NCBI GenBank assembly: GCA_900549015.1
Contig: URMH01000001.1
Span: forward strand, 89,710-153,709
Direction: 5' to 3'
DNA: 64,000 bases
Origin: an uncultured Blautia sp.
GTDB taxonomy: Bacteria; Bacillota; Clostridia; Lachnospirales; Lachnospiraceae
Part shown: piece by piece, positions 26,821-37,253 of the stretch
How the letters are laid out: each line of letters opens with the position of its first letter
How positions within the stretch are numbered: the stretch's first letter is position 1
Program-made: the position numbers and the translations under genes
The notes under the pieces: model-generated
The model's database searches: none
Told to the model about the DNA's origin: nothing
Seen by the model: only the letters and a program-made list of their open reading frames with translations

Positions 26821-29800
26821 ATGGGAGAAACAATTAGAATTGAGATTCCTGTATCTGTGAATGATAATACAGACCCTGGCCTATCAAATATTACGAATAA
26901 GATGAACACCCTAGCCACTGCCGCCCAGAAGGTAAATCGGATCCTGTCATCTGGATTCAAAACCAGAGGGATTGAACAAACAGCAGAGCGAGTAGATCGA
27001 ACGCTTGGACGTGAGCATTCTATTGAAGTTTCAGCAGATGACAATGCCACTCCGGTTCTTTCAAGAGTCGAAGATGCGGCTGAAAGAGTAGGAGGAATAT
27101 CTGCAGATATTGAGATAGGTGCAAACGACAATGCTACCGCTGAAATATCTGGTGTCGAGGATGCAGCAGCAACCCTTGACGGAGCAAGTGCTGACGTAGA
27201 ACTGGGGGCAGATGATAATGCCACCGGGGTGGTAAATAGTGTTGGAGATTCACTGTCTGTTCTAAACGGAAATGAAGCGGTAGTAGAGCTTACTGCGGAC
27301 GACAATGCTACGATGCAGATTATGGATGTGGAGGATGCTTTAGCCGCCTTGAATGGTGAAGTGGCTGTGGCCTCAGTGGAAGCTGACGATACAGCCACGC
27401 AGATAATCCGAAGCGCTGAAGATGCAGTGGCCACATTCGATGGAACTTCCGGGACAGCGGAACTGGGTGCAGATGATAATGCAAGTCCGATCATCGATGA
27501 TGTGATGGATAAAGCATCAGCCTGGGACGGAAGCGTATTTACGGCAACTATGAGTATAGTAGATGCCGCTACTGCCCCAATGGGAGCGGTTTTAAATGCT
27601 GCAAAGAATCCAATAGCACAGGGCGCAACATTCCTTGGAGTGAGCGCAGGACTGGCTGATACTGTGAATACATACAAAGGGTTTGAGAGTATGATGTCAC
27701 AGGTTCAGGCTATATCTGGTGCTACAGGAAAAGAATTTGATGATCTGACCGCAAAAGCACAGGAAATGGGTGCAACTACGAAGTTTACCGCTACTGAAGC
27801 AGCTCAGGCATTTAATTACATGGCTATGGCAGGCTGGAAACCAGAGCAAATGACTGCTGGTATATCCGGTATTATGAGTCTGGCAGCAGCTTCCGGCGAA
27901 GATCTGGCAAGCACCTCGGATATTGTTACAGATGCTTTGACAGCTTTTGGTCTGAAAGCAAAAGATGCCGGACATTTCTCGGATGTCCTTGCAAAGGCGT
28001 CTGCTAGTTCGAATACAAACGTAGGCATGCTAGGTGAATCATTCAAATATGTTGCGCCGGTAGCAGGAGCCATGAAATATAGCGTCGAAGATACTTCTTT
28101 GGCATTAGGGCTTATGGCTAACAGTTCAATTAAAGGAAGCATGGCCGGTACAGCCTTAAAGACATCCCTGGCTAACATGGCAGCACCAACTAACAGCATG
28201 GCAGAGGCTATGGACAAATATGGTATTAGCCTGACCGACAGCTCAGGAAACATGAAAACACTGAAAGGTGTCATGGATAATTTGCGAAGCAGTTTAGGAG
28301 GTCTTTCTGAAACTGAACAGACAGCGGCGGCATCCACCATTTTCGGAAAAGAAGCTATGAGCGGTATGCTTGCTATCATCAATGCTTCAGAACAGGACTA
28401 TAACGATCTTTCGAATGCAATCGGAAATTCAAAAGATGCAGCACAGGATATGGCTGACACCATGTTGGACAACCTAGCAGGCTCCATGACTCTTATGCAG
28501 TCGGCCGTAGAAGGCGTTCAGAACAGTTTTGGACAGAGACTTACTCCTTATGTCAGAGGATTCGTTGATTCCATTACAGATGCAATGCCGGCTGTGACGG
28601 TTGCTCTGAATGATTTTATGGACACTGTGGACAAAAAAGCAGCACACATGAAGACTGTTATCGGGACCATGACGGCATCTGATGAGTGGCAGAATGCGGA
28701 TATGTTCGGAAAGATGGATATTGCATGGGATACTCTTATCGGTCAGCCTTTTGCCGACTGGATTGGCGGAGATGGGAAACATCTGATTTCTTCCGGCCTC
28801 GGAACATTATTCTCTAGCGCGTCTGCTATTCTTCCGGGAGGAAAGAAAGCAGGCCTTTCTTCTGTGCTCAGCTCTATGCTGATCGCTAAAGGAGCAACTG
28901 GGATTCTTGGAAATGCAAAGAATATTGCGACCACCTTACAGCCTATCGGAAATGCTATTAAAAGCATTGGACTTGCAGCACAGACAGCGCCAAGTGTTGG
29001 AGCGTTCATAAGTGATCTGGGAGCAATGGTTCCGACAGCGGCGAAATTCGGACTTGCGGCAGCGGCAGTAACAGCGGCAGTGGTTGGAATTGGTGTTGCA
29101 GTAGACAACTATAACCAGAAAGCTTTGAGCAGTAATCTGGAAGAACATTTTGGAAACATCAAACTATCAGCTCAGGAAGTGCAGGACATTGCTTCTGGAA
29201 TTCTTGATCAGAAGTACCTGGCCAATGTGGAAGTTGCCTTAAATGAGGTAAAGAACGCTGATAAGCTTCAAGAAGATGCCCAGAAGGCGCTGGAATCCAA
29301 TGACGTTCTGGAGTTTAAGAGCAGAGTTGGTATTAAACTTACGACAGAAGAACAGGAAGATTACACAAGTAATATCGAAACTTTTGTTAAGAGCAAGATT
29401 GAAGAACTGGAAAGCCGGACGTTTGCAGCGCATATCCACGTTCAGACGTATCTCGGAGGTACGGAAGAGGGACAGACATTAGCCCAGAACATCGAGAAAT
29501 GGGCTACAGCGGATTATGTTGAATTGGATGGATTATCTAGCCAGTTATCACAAAAGGTCTCTGAGGCACTGAAAGATGGAATCATAGATGCAGATGAAGA
29601 AGGCGCCATCAGTGCTTTGCAGGAAAAAATGAACAGCATAACTGCCCGGTGGAAGGAATCGGAAGCACAGGCAAAATGGGACTGGATAAATCAGGAATAC
29701 GGGAGCTTGAATGCAGCTGATCTGGAAAGTGGCTCATTCACTGACTTACTGGGAGCAATGAGAGATCAGAGGCAATCGGCAAAGGAAAGCGTACAGGCAG

Positions 29801-32073
29801 ATGTTGAGCAGTGGTATTCAGAGCTTAACTCGATGGAATCAGCCGGAAGAATCACATCTGCTCAGAATAAGCAGTATCACGAAATGACTGGTTGGTATGT
29901 AAAAGGGCAGGAAGGAAGTGAGCTGTCGAAGAGCTTACAGCTTGGTTCGAACACTTTGAATTCTGCATATGCTGAGAAGATTCAGAGCAACAGGCAGAGC
30001 CTTGCGGAAAATACGCAGTTTTCTATTGATTCAGCACAGAAACAATTAGAGAGCGGAGATACATCCGCTATGACCAGCGCATTGATGTACGGGTTCAACG
30101 AACTTGGCAATGGAAAAACATTAGGAATTACAACTGATGCTACACAGAATGCCTTGAGTACCATGTATGAGAGCATGAAACCTGATGTAACACAGATGCA
30201 GGGCCTAATTGACGATTACCGGGAAGCGGGGAAAGCAGTTCCGCAAAGCCTTATGGATTCATTTAATGATGCTATTGAGGTTGGAGCAGCTGCTGGCGAT
30301 ACGTCTGCAACATGGCAGAACTATGCTAATCAGATCTGGAAGAATGGAAGTGATGAATTAAAAGCATCACTTACGGATCCGAGCAATCCAATGTATGAAA
30401 CGGTCCGCAGTCAGTTGCCTCCTGAACTTGCAGAAGCGATTGACAGGGCGGCGGCAGAGACTACAACTGAAGATGTGACACTTGAAGGACTGAAAGCTTC
30501 TGTTGATGGAGACGTTGATATTGACAAAGATGCATGGACTTCAAAGCTGAATGAAGCTCTTGGTGACTTGGGTGAAACACAGGAGGTTACCGCTGATCAT
30601 GTAAAGATTAAGGTTGATCAAGGCGATTGCCTATGGGAAATTGGCAACGCTCTTGGAATTGACTGGCAGACCATTGCAGAACAGAATGGCATCGAAAGCC
30701 CGTATGTTATTCACCCAGACCAGGAACTGACTATTTCCATGGATACGTTGACTGCAGAAGTTGACGGAGACAAGGCTCAGGCTGCTATCGAGCAGGCTAT
30801 GTCGGCTCTGAATGCAGAAGGAGCAGAAATGTCTGTGACAGCAGAAGGAGTCAAAGTTGATCTGGCAGATGTAGAAGTGGATTCCGATACAGCGGCGGCT
30901 CAGATTGAGGCAGCTCTCGGCATGGAATCCGGGACACTTGCGGCAAATGGAATTGAAGTGCAGGCAGGCGCATCTGTTACTATCCCATCAGAACTGGTAA
31001 CGGTGGATACATCTGGCATGCAGTCTGCAACCGAACAGGCAGCAGATGAAACGGAAACAGAGCCTATTGAGCAGGAAGCATCTGCAAATGTAAATGTCAC
31101 AAATACAACGACCGACACCTCCGGAATGCAGGCACAGGCGGAAGAAGATGCAAAAGGTGCCGTAGGAGATGTACCAGTTGAAGGCAGTGCAAATGTTACC
31201 TTCTCAGGCACGACAACAGACACTTCTGGCGTTGTGGAGCAGGTAACAGCAGATATTGAGAGCGCAGTAAGTGATGTTCCGGCCAATGGTCATGCGAGCA
31301 TCACGTTAGATCAGTCCAATAATGCGGCTGAGATTTATTCTCTCGCAACAGCTGATGTAGTATCTGCTTTCTCGGAGACAATTCCAGCAGACGGACATGT
31401 TGATGTCACACTTGACCAGACGAATAATGCGGCAGCTATTTACTCAGAATGTGCCGGACAGGTACAAAGCACATTCTCACAGGGCTTCACTGCATCTGCA
31501 GATGTTGCGGTTACATTGAACTGGCATATTACGAATCCATCAGCTAGCATTTCCACATCAAGTAGCGGATCATCTGTATCAGCCACTATAGCCGGGCACG
31601 CTTCAGGCGGTGAAGTCGGATTGAATGGAGCTGAGCTGTCGTGGGTAGGTGAGGAAGGATTGGAATATATCATTCCTACAGTGCCGGCCAGACGGCAGAG
31701 AGGTATTGAATTGTGGAAATCCGCAGGACGGACACTGGGAGTTCTTGGTCCTGATGATGAGATATCAGCACATGCGAGCGGAGGAATCGTTGGCAAAGAA
31801 GTATCAAACACGATACCTTATTTCGACACAGATTCCAGTTCACAAGATTCTGAAAAAACAGAGAAAGAAACTGTGCCAACGAATGTAGTGTCAGACAAAT
31901 CTGGCGTTGTGGTACAGGTTAACCTCTCCCCGCAGTTCAATATATCAGATACAAATGACAGTGATGTTATTCGGCTCATCAAAGCGCATATCAAGGAGCT
32001 GGCTGACGATCTTGGAAGCGAAATTGCAACAATGCTCAGCGAAGCTTATGAGAATACGCCTGTTACAACATAA
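26821..32073 (+). CDS. Tail tape measure protein with N-terminal repeats and LysM
   Basis: 1750 residues; sets tail length. Residues 70-250 carry at least six repeats with exact 29-residue spacing of a (A/S)DDN-A-T core (DDN at 73, 102, 131, 160, 189, 218). Residues 270-590 match TP901/XkdO-like tape-measure cores (GAGATGKEFDDLTAKAQEMG-like, then TKFTATEAAQAFNYMAMAGW). Hydrophobic helices around 650-770 would insert in the host membrane. A LysM-like domain (GDCLWEIGNALGIDWQTIAE) lies near 1261-1306. The C-terminus holds more low-complexity beta repeats, and ASGGEVGLNGAELSWVGEEG near 1595 is a common tape-measure end motif. Confidence 0.9.
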   Translation: MGETIRIEIPVSVNDNTDPGLSNITNKMNTLATAAQKVNRILSSGFKTRGIEQTAERVDRTLGREHSIEVSADDNATPVLSRVEDAAERVGGISADIEIGANDNATAEISGVEDAAATLDGASADVELGADDNATGVVNSVGDSLSVLNGNEAVVELTADDNATMQIMDVEDALAALNGEVAVASVEADDTATQIIRSAEDAVATFDGTSGTAELGADDNASPIIDDVMDKASAWDGSVFTATMSIVDAATAPMGAVLNAAKNPIAQGATFLGVSAGLADTVNTYKGFESMMSQVQAISGATGKEFDDLTAKAQEMGATTKFTATEAAQAFNYMAMAGWKPEQMTAGISGIMSLAAASGEDLASTSDIVTDALTAFGLKAKDAGHFSDVLAKASASSNTNVGMLGESFKYVAPVAGAMKYSVEDTSLALGLMANSSIKGSMAGTALKTSLANMAAPTNSMAEAMDKYGISLTDSSGNMKTLKGVMDNLRSSLGGLSETEQTAAASTIFGKEAMSGMLAIINASEQDYNDLSNAIGNSKDAAQDMADTMLDNLAGSMTLMQSAVEGVQNSFGQRLTPYVRGFVDSITDAMPAVTVALNDFMDTVDKKAAHMKTVIGTMTASDEWQNADMFGKMDIAWDTLIGQPFADWIGGDGKHLISSGLGTLFSSASAILPGGKKAGLSSVLSSMLIAKGATGILGNAKNIATTLQPIGNAIKSIGLAAQTAPSVGAFISDLGAMVPTAAKFGLAAAAVTAAVVGIGVAVDNYNQKALSSNLEEHFGNIKLSAQEVQDIASGILDQKYLANVEVALNEVKNADKLQEDAQKALESNDVLEFKSRVGIKLTTEEQEDYTSNIETFVKSKIEELESRTFAAHIHVQTYLGGTEEGQTLAQNIEKWATADYVELDGLSSQLSQKVSEALKDGIIDADEEGAISALQEKMNSITARWKESEAQAKWDWINQEYGSLNAADLESGSFTDLLGAMRDQRQSAKESVQADVEQWYSELNSMESAGRITSAQNKQYHEMTGWYVKGQEGSELSKSLQLGSNTLNSAYAEKIQSNRQSLAENTQFSIDSAQKQLESGDTSAMTSALMYGFNELGNGKTLGITTDATQNALSTMYESMKPDVTQMQGLIDDYREAGKAVPQSLMDSFNDAIEVGAAAGDTSATWQNYANQIWKNGSDELKASLTDPSNPMYETVRSQLPPELAEAIDRAAAETTTEDVTLEGLKASVDGDVDIDKDAWTSKLNEALGDLGETQEVTADHVKIKVDQGDCLWEIGNALGIDWQTIAEQNGIESPYVIHPDQELTISMDTLTAEVDGDKAQAAIEQAMSALNAEGAEMSVTAEGVKVDLADVEVDSDTAAAQIEAALGMESGTLAANGIEVQAGASVTIPSELVTVDTSGMQSATEQAADETETEPIEQEASANVNVTNTTTDTSGMQAQAEEDAKGAVGDVPVEGSANVTFSGTTTDTSGVVEQVTADIESAVSDVPANGHASITLDQSNNAAEIYSLATADVVSAFSETIPADGHVDVTLDQTNNAAAIYSECAGQVQSTFSQGFTASADVAVTLNWHITNPSASISTSSSGSSVSATIAGHASGGEVGLNGAELSWVGEEGLEYIIPTVPARRQRGIELWKSAGRTLGVLGPDDEISAHASGGIVGKEVSNTIPYFDTDSSSQDSEKTEKETVPTNVVSDKSGVVVQVNLSPQFNISDTNDSDVIRLIKAHIKELADDLGSEIATMLSEAYENTPVTT

Positions 32074-32082
32074 GGAGGGAAC

Positions 32083-32781
32083 ATGGGAGCGATATTAAAA
32101 GAATTGCATAATTCGGCATCGAAGTTCCAGTTCCCTTCGATGCCAAAAGATGATGTTGATGTAAAAAGAGAAACAGCATATCAGGAATATAACATTCTTG
32201 GAAAAGGAAAAATGAGTTACCCATCTGGTATGGGTACTCAGATTATAAAATGGTCTGGATATTTCTGGGGGGCAGGCAGAAAAAAGCTTGCCTCCGTAAA
32301 CCAGAAATGGATAGCGCCAAAAACCTGCGCCAGCAAACTGAAAAGCTGGCAGACAAAAAAGACACCTTTAAATCTGGTGGTTTCTGAAGCTGGTATCAAT
32401 GAAGATGTTACTATCAAATCTTTTGAGTATAAGCCTTTTGGCGGACATGGGGACTATTCGTACGAGATATCTTTTGTTCCATATGTCGAGATGAAGATTT
32501 ATACAACAAAGGAACTGGGGACTAAGAAAAAAGCTAAAAAGAAAAAGAAAACCACTAGGCCAAGTACCAAGAAATCTACTAAAAAGAAAAAGACCTACAG
32601 GATTGTCCGAGGCGATACGCTTTGCGGAATATCTCGTAAGAAATATAAAACTGAATCAAAGTGGAGAAATATCTACAATGCCAATAAGAAGGTTATTGAA
32701 GCGGCTGCTAAGAAACATGGCCGGCGCAATAGCGACAACGGACATTGGATATATCCAGGAACAGTACTGACTTTACCATAA
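32083..32781 (+). CDS. LysM tail protein (XkdP-like)
   Basis: 232 residues. N-terminal XkdP-like domain (1-145), a Lys-rich linker (147-170), then LysM (TYRIVRGDTLCGISRKKY at 171-188 onward) that should bind peptidoglycan. Part of the baseplate hub, joining tape measure to puncturing proteins. Confidence 0.85.
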   Translation: MGAILKELHNSASKFQFPSMPKDDVDVKRETAYQEYNILGKGKMSYPSGMGTQIIKWSGYFWGAGRKKLASVNQKWIAPKTCASKLKSWQTKKTPLNLVVSEAGINEDVTIKSFEYKPFGGHGDYSYEISFVPYVEMKIYTTKELGTKKKAKKKKKTTRPSTKKSTKKKKTYRIVRGDTLCGISRKKYKTESKWRNIYNANKKVIEAAAKKHGRRNSDNGHWIYPGTVLTLP

Positions 32782-32794
32782 GGAGGCGAGAGTA

Positions 32795-34051
32795 TTGATA
32801 AATCCAATGAAATATAAATACCTCGTGGCCATTATGACTGCAGATAAAAAGGCTTACGACATCACGCAATTTGTCGAAGATGTATCCTGGGAAGAGGGAG
32901 AGAACCAGCTTGCGGCCAGAATTAGTTTTTCAGCCAAGAACGATAAAACTTCAAAGGGAAGAATTTCTTCTCTTGCCAAGCCTGGGTGTTATGCAGCACT
33001 TTTGTATTCCTATAATGGCGGCAAAAATGCCGAAGCAACCAGAGGAAAAATAGTTGAATGGAATCCTTCAGCGAGAACATCCGGAGAGAAGTTTAAGGTA
33101 AAGGCATACGATGTTCTATATGATCTGCAGGAATCACAAGATCATGTATATTTTTCAGCTGGCGTAAAGACAAAGTCAGCCATAGTCCAAGTGTTGAAAC
33201 GCTGGGGCATAAAGGTCACATCTTACAGCGGACCAAATGTGAAGCATGGGAAACTGGCTTATAAGTCTGAAAAGCTTGGAACAGTGGTTGTGAAAATCCT
33301 CAAGGAAGCCAAAAAGAAAGGTGGCATTGAGGCATGTCTGCGGGCTGTGAAAATGAATGTGACCGTAGTTGGTTTTGGAACAAATAAAACAGTATATCAT
33401 TTTGAAGAAACACAGCATCTTACAGAAGTAAACCATAAGATCAGCACTACCGGGATGGTTACAAGGGTAAAAATCATCGGAAAAGCAAATGATGATGGAT
33501 GCTCACCTGTTGAGGCTACAGTTGATGGAAAGACAAGCTACGGAATCCGACAGAAGATTGTTTCCAGGGGAACCAATGATACTTTGGATGAGGCAAAAAA
33601 AGAAGCGAGAGAGATCCTTGCAGATGATGGCAAACCAAAGGAAGAAATCACGATAAAACTTCCGGATATTCCTATCATTCGGAAGGGTGACAAGATTCAT
33701 CTAAAAACAGCTTCAATAAGTGCTGGGTATTATATCGTAATATCTGCTACGCATGATGTAGATAAAATGCTTATGACACTGGGATTGAAAAAAGCACCGG
33801 CAGCAAAAAAGAGCAGTGGGAATAAAAAAACAAAAGCAAAATCATATGATGTTGGGGACATTGTTAATTTCCATGGCGGTAAGCATTATGTCAGCAGTTA
33901 TCCAGATGCCAGAGGATACAGTGTAGGAGCCGGAAAAGCAAAAATCACGATCAAAGGTGGTTCCGGAAAAGCACACCCATGGCATCTGGTTACACAAAAC
34001 TGGAATCAGACTCATGTCTGGGGCTGGGTTGACGATGGATCATTTGACTGA
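32795..34051 (+). CDS. Baseplate hub protein (XkdQ-like) with C-terminal SH3-like domain
   Basis: 418 residues with a TTG start at 32795, eight bases after AGGAGG; the next ATG (32807) is too far. Residues 1-340 match XkdQ/gp27-type hub proteins (VEDVSWEEGENQLAARISFS, then LKKAPAAKKS). Residues 350-418 (YDVGDIVNFHGGKHYVSSYP, then HPWHLVTQNWNQTHVWGWVD) form a small SH3-like wall-binding domain often seen in clostridial phages. Confidence 0.85.
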   Translation: MINPMKYKYLVAIMTADKKAYDITQFVEDVSWEEGENQLAARISFSAKNDKTSKGRISSLAKPGCYAALLYSYNGGKNAEATRGKIVEWNPSARTSGEKFKVKAYDVLYDLQESQDHVYFSAGVKTKSAIVQVLKRWGIKVTSYSGPNVKHGKLAYKSEKLGTVVVKILKEAKKKGGIEACLRAVKMNVTVVGFGTNKTVYHFEETQHLTEVNHKISTTGMVTRVKIIGKANDDGCSPVEATVDGKTSYGIRQKIVSRGTNDTLDEAKKEAREILADDGKPKEEITIKLPDIPIIRKGDKIHLKTASISAGYYIVISATHDVDKMLMTLGLKKAPAAKKSSGNKKTKAKSYDVGDIVNFHGGKHYVSSYPDARGYSVGAGKAKITIKGGSGKAHPWHLVTQNWNQTHVWGWVDDGSFD

Positions 34052-34064
34052 CAGGAGGAACATT

Positions 34065-34424
34065 ATGTCAAAAATGGAAAAAAATGGAATGGAAAAGCTT
34101 GCAAAGGTATTGGATTCGAGAATGGGAGAACACTCAGGAGGAGGATTTTCGTTCGACTTTGGAGTGATTAAGAAAGATTATTCCCTTGTTTCCAATACCT
34201 TTCCTTTGCCTATTCCTAAAAAGGATTATTCCGTCTGCAGACTTTTGGCCAATCTATCAACCAACGTATCTGGAGGAACGCACGGAGGGCATAACAGCGG
34301 AACGGGATCACATAGCCATAAGGTGGTTATGCCTAAGTTAAAACCGGGAGATCGTGTGCTTATCGTATGGGTTGAGGGAGAACCTGTAGTCGTAGATGTA
34401 GTAGTCAAGGCAAGTGGATTATAG
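34065..34424 (+). CDS. Baseplate protein, DUF2577/XkdR-like
   Basis: 119 residues from ATG 34065 (AGGAGG at 34053-34058). FDFGVIKKDYSLVSNTFPLP, then KLKPGDRVLIVWVEGEPVVV fit DUF2577. A Gly/His-rich loop (GGTHGGHNSGTGSHSH) lies between, possibly metal-binding. Confidence 0.8.
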   Translation: MSKMEKNGMEKLAKVLDSRMGEHSGGGFSFDFGVIKKDYSLVSNTFPLPIPKKDYSVCRLLANLSTNVSGGTHGGHNSGTGSHSHKVVMPKLKPGDRVLIVWVEGEPVVVDVVVKASGL

Positions 34425-34432
34425 GAGGCAAT

Positions 34433-34894
34433 ATGGAAGAAGAATCAAAAAATTTACTGCCGACTGTGGATGTTCCAGATTTTGTGGATGAGGAGGAAGA
34501 CGAAGAATATGACGTTGACTATAAACCATCGCCAATGTGGGATCTTGAAAAAGGAGATTTTGTTCGCACCGCCGCAAATAATGTGCCAATGAACGATGGA
34601 TATGAAGCATATAAAATATGGTGTGTAAAAACGGTATCTACAGAAAGATATTCTTGCCTGGGATATTCGGATGATCATGGAACTGAAACGGAAGATATAA
34701 CAAGAGAATCTGACCAAAGCACTGTAGAACTTTCTCTAGAAAGGACAATCCAGGAAGCTCTGATGGTCAATCCGCGAACATCATCGGTAGAAGAGTTTTC
34801 TTTTGAATGGGGTACTGGGAGGGTAAAAGTATCATTCATAGTTTATTCAGTTGATGGAGAACCTTTTACCGTTGATTCAATCATTGAAGTTTAG
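34433..34894 (+). CDS. Baseplate protein, DUF2634/XkdS-like
   Basis: 153 residues. LEKGDFVRTAANNVPMNDGY, YKIWCVKTVSTERYSCLGYS and VSFIVYSVDGEPFTVDSIIE match the gp25-like/XkdS family, which forms the baseplate wedge. Acidic N-terminal tail. Confidence 0.8.
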   Translation: MEEESKNLLPTVDVPDFVDEEEDEEYDVDYKPSPMWDLEKGDFVRTAANNVPMNDGYEAYKIWCVKTVSTERYSCLGYSDDHGTETEDITRESDQSTVELSLERTIQEALMVNPRTSSVEEFSFEWGTGRVKVSFIVYSVDGEPFTVDSIIEV

Positions 34895-34908
34895 AGGAGG
34901 TGGTTAAT

Positions 34909-36048
34909 ATGGCTAGACCAGAGTTTGAAGTTCCGGAATTTGTGTCAGAAAGTGATTCTGACCAGATACAGGAGAGGATGATGGGGAACCTTCCGGCGGA
35001 TATATCGGATATGGAAGGTGATTTCCCATATGATTTTACCATGCCTACGGCCATCGAAATATCTCAGCTTGTACAGTTCAATCTTGTTCGCTGCCTGATG
35101 GTTGCGTTTCCGGAATATTCTTGGGGCGATTGGATGGATCTGCATGGTGGAGAAGCAGGAGTGACAAGAAAAGAAGCTGTAGCAGCAACTGGAACAGTGT
35201 CTGTTACGGCGGCTTATGGCACAGTATTGGCAGCAGGCACAGTTTTTGCAGTTCCTGCAACAGATCAGATGGAAGCTGTTGAATTCCAGACTTTGCGAAC
35301 TGTTACGTTCGCAGAGAATGAAACCATGGATCTTGCGGTTGAAGCGGTCATTCCTGGAGTATCTGGGAATGTTCCGGCAAATACGATTACAATTATGGCA
35401 TCACCGATCAATGGCGTTACAGCGATTACCAACAGCGAGAAAACTTCGGGCGGTGCCGAAGAAGAAAACGATGAAGATTATTACGAAAGAATCCATGCTG
35501 AATTCCAAGATTCGCAGTTCTATGTCGCGAATGATGCTGACTATATTAAGTGGGCCAAAGAAGTTCCCGGGATTGGAGATTGTATTGTAGAACCAGCTGT
35601 TGAAGGACCTGGAACAGTGGGACTGATCTTAGTTGATAGCAACGGACAGCCCGCATCAAGTACATTGGTCACAGCAGTTTACAACCACATCGTTTCTCCG
35701 AACGACAGGAGCAAAAGACTGTTGCCTACTGGATCGTCTAAGCTGATTGTCAAGTCAGCTACAGTAAAAACTGTAGATTTTGCCTGTACAGGACTTGTTC
35801 TGGATGGCGTTGGATTGGATGATGTAATCTCGACATTCAAAACTGAAATGATGGCAGTCTATTCTGCGGCGAAAGAAACAAATATCCTTCGCTACAATTC
35901 AGCTCGAACAGTATTGTCAACCATAACCGGAGTAAGCGATTTCATAGATTTTACGATGGATGGAAAGAGAGAAAACATTCACCTTTCATCAAGCGAGTAT
36001 GCAGATACCGGTAATGTGACATTTACATTAGAGGGGGCTGAGACATGA
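34909..36048 (+). CDS. Baseplate J-like protein (XkdT, gp47-like)
   Basis: 379 residues from ATG 34909 (GAGGAGG at 34894-34900). YSWGDWMDLHGGEAGVTRKE, then VSGNVPANTITIMASPINGV and GGAEEENDEDYYERIHAEFQ are standard baseplate J signatures. Overlaps the next gene by 4 nt. Confidence 0.9.
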   Translation: MARPEFEVPEFVSESDSDQIQERMMGNLPADISDMEGDFPYDFTMPTAIEISQLVQFNLVRCLMVAFPEYSWGDWMDLHGGEAGVTRKEAVAATGTVSVTAAYGTVLAAGTVFAVPATDQMEAVEFQTLRTVTFAENETMDLAVEAVIPGVSGNVPANTITIMASPINGVTAITNSEKTSGGAEEENDEDYYERIHAEFQDSQFYVANDADYIKWAKEVPGIGDCIVEPAVEGPGTVGLILVDSNGQPASSTLVTAVYNHIVSPNDRSKRLLPTGSSKLIVKSATVKTVDFACTGLVLDGVGLDDVISTFKTEMMAVYSAAKETNILRYNSARTVLSTITGVSDFIDFTMDGKRENIHLSSSEYADTGNVTFTLEGAET

Positions 36049-37253
36049 GTATAGATCTGGAAAGATTCCCATGGAGCGATTCGGCCAACAGAATGCTGAC
36101 ATATGTAACTAAAGGCTGGTATGATAAATCCTATGTCGGAAAATGGATATACGAAGTTATGGGCAGAGAGCTTGATCTGGCCACTGTGCATATTGAAGAA
36201 CTTCCATACCAGATGTTTATCGATACAGCTACATGGGGGCTTAAATATCATGAGATCAAGTATGGATTGCCCGTAAGAGAGGACCTGTCATATGAAGAAA
36301 GACGACGGCTGCTCCGTGAAAAGAAAAACACAAAAGCACCAATGACCCCATGGCGAATGGAACAGATTTTAAAAGGCGTGACGGATTATGATGTCCAGGT
36401 TCATGATTGTAATGAGCCTGGATATTATTTTTCTCACCCTAACATATTCAGCGTTCAATTGGAAGGTGAAACAGAGGTAGAACTAGGAGAAGTTAAGAGT
36501 AAAGTCGATAAGCTGAAACAATCACACACAGTATATCTTCTTTCTGTTATCCTCATGCTTATTGAATGCACAGAGAGCTTTGAACAGAGAGTGACGTATC
36601 ATTCAGATTTTTCATGGTGGAAGTATTCTCTTGATGGCTCCTTCGCTCTTGACGGCAGTATCAATCTGAATCATTGGTATCCGACAGAATTTCGCCCAGT
36701 CTATCCATTCGATACAGTCTTAACTGAGAATTTTATAGCAGATCGAATTTTTCACCGGATTCCAGATGTATATCATGAAAATATATTTAAGCCTTCCTTT
36801 TTCGTACGAAGTGATTTTGTATGGTGGGAAGGTTTTCTTGATGGAAACTTTTCACTGGACGGAACGAGAAAGCTCAATTCTTGGTATCCGATGGAAACTT
36901 TTATCGGGCATAGGCTGTTTATCGGCAATCAGGAGGCTTTTGAAACGAAACAGTGTATTTCATTGCCTGATATGATTAATGCTGAGAAAGCTGATTTTAG
37001 AGGCACACAGAGGGTAATTATGGGCTGGCGTGATGGTAATAAGATTCTGGACGGCAACTGTTTGTTAGACGGGACTTTATTGCTTGATGCAGGAGAGCCG
37101 CCATATCTGCAGACAGTTCGGATTCGTGCGCCTGTTAAACATGAAGAAGAAGTAGAGGTCACAATGGTTATTCCTTCACGGGCCGCAAGACTGGATGGAA
37201 CGTGTAGGCTAGATGGAAGCGTAAAACTAAATTCAGGAAGGGAGGTCCTTTAA
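36045..37253 (+). CDS. YmfQ/XkdU-like tail protein with LDG-repeat extension
   Basis: 402 residues. The first 180 residues match DUF2313/YmfQ (RELDLATVHIEELPYQMFID, then YGLPVREDLSYEERRRLLRE). The rest is an unusual extension with four copies of a two-part motif LDGxxxLDGxxxLN(x)WYP, at about residues 196, 270, 332 and 385. The repeats may bind other baseplate or fibre parts. Confidence 0.8.
   Translation: MSIDLERFPWSDSANRMLTYVTKGWYDKSYVGKWIYEVMGRELDLATVHIEELPYQMFIDTATWGLKYHEIKYGLPVREDLSYEERRRLLREKKNTKAPMTPWRMEQILKGVTDYDVQVHDCNEPGYYFSHPNIFSVQLEGETEVELGEVKSKVDKLKQSHTVYLLSVILMLIECTESFEQRVTYHSDFSWWKYSLDGSFALDGSINLNHWYPTEFRPVYPFDTVLTENFIADRIFHRIPDVYHENIFKPSFFVRSDFVWWEGFLDGNFSLDGTRKLNSWYPMETFIGHRLFIGNQEAFETKQCISLPDMINAEKADFRGTQRVIMGWRDGNKILDGNCLLDGTLLLDAGEPPYLQTVRIRAPVKHEEEVEVTMVIPSRAARLDGTCRLDGSVKLNSGREVL

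Noticed and set aside
26820..27570. Regular repeats in DNA as a CRISPR array
   Set aside because: Repeats are in-frame protein repeats with divergent DNA; no CRISPR array seen anywhere in the window.
26661..27677. 338-residue minus-strand frame with Ala/Ser-rich repeats
   Set aside because: Antisense of the tape-measure repeats; the repetition comes from the real gene.
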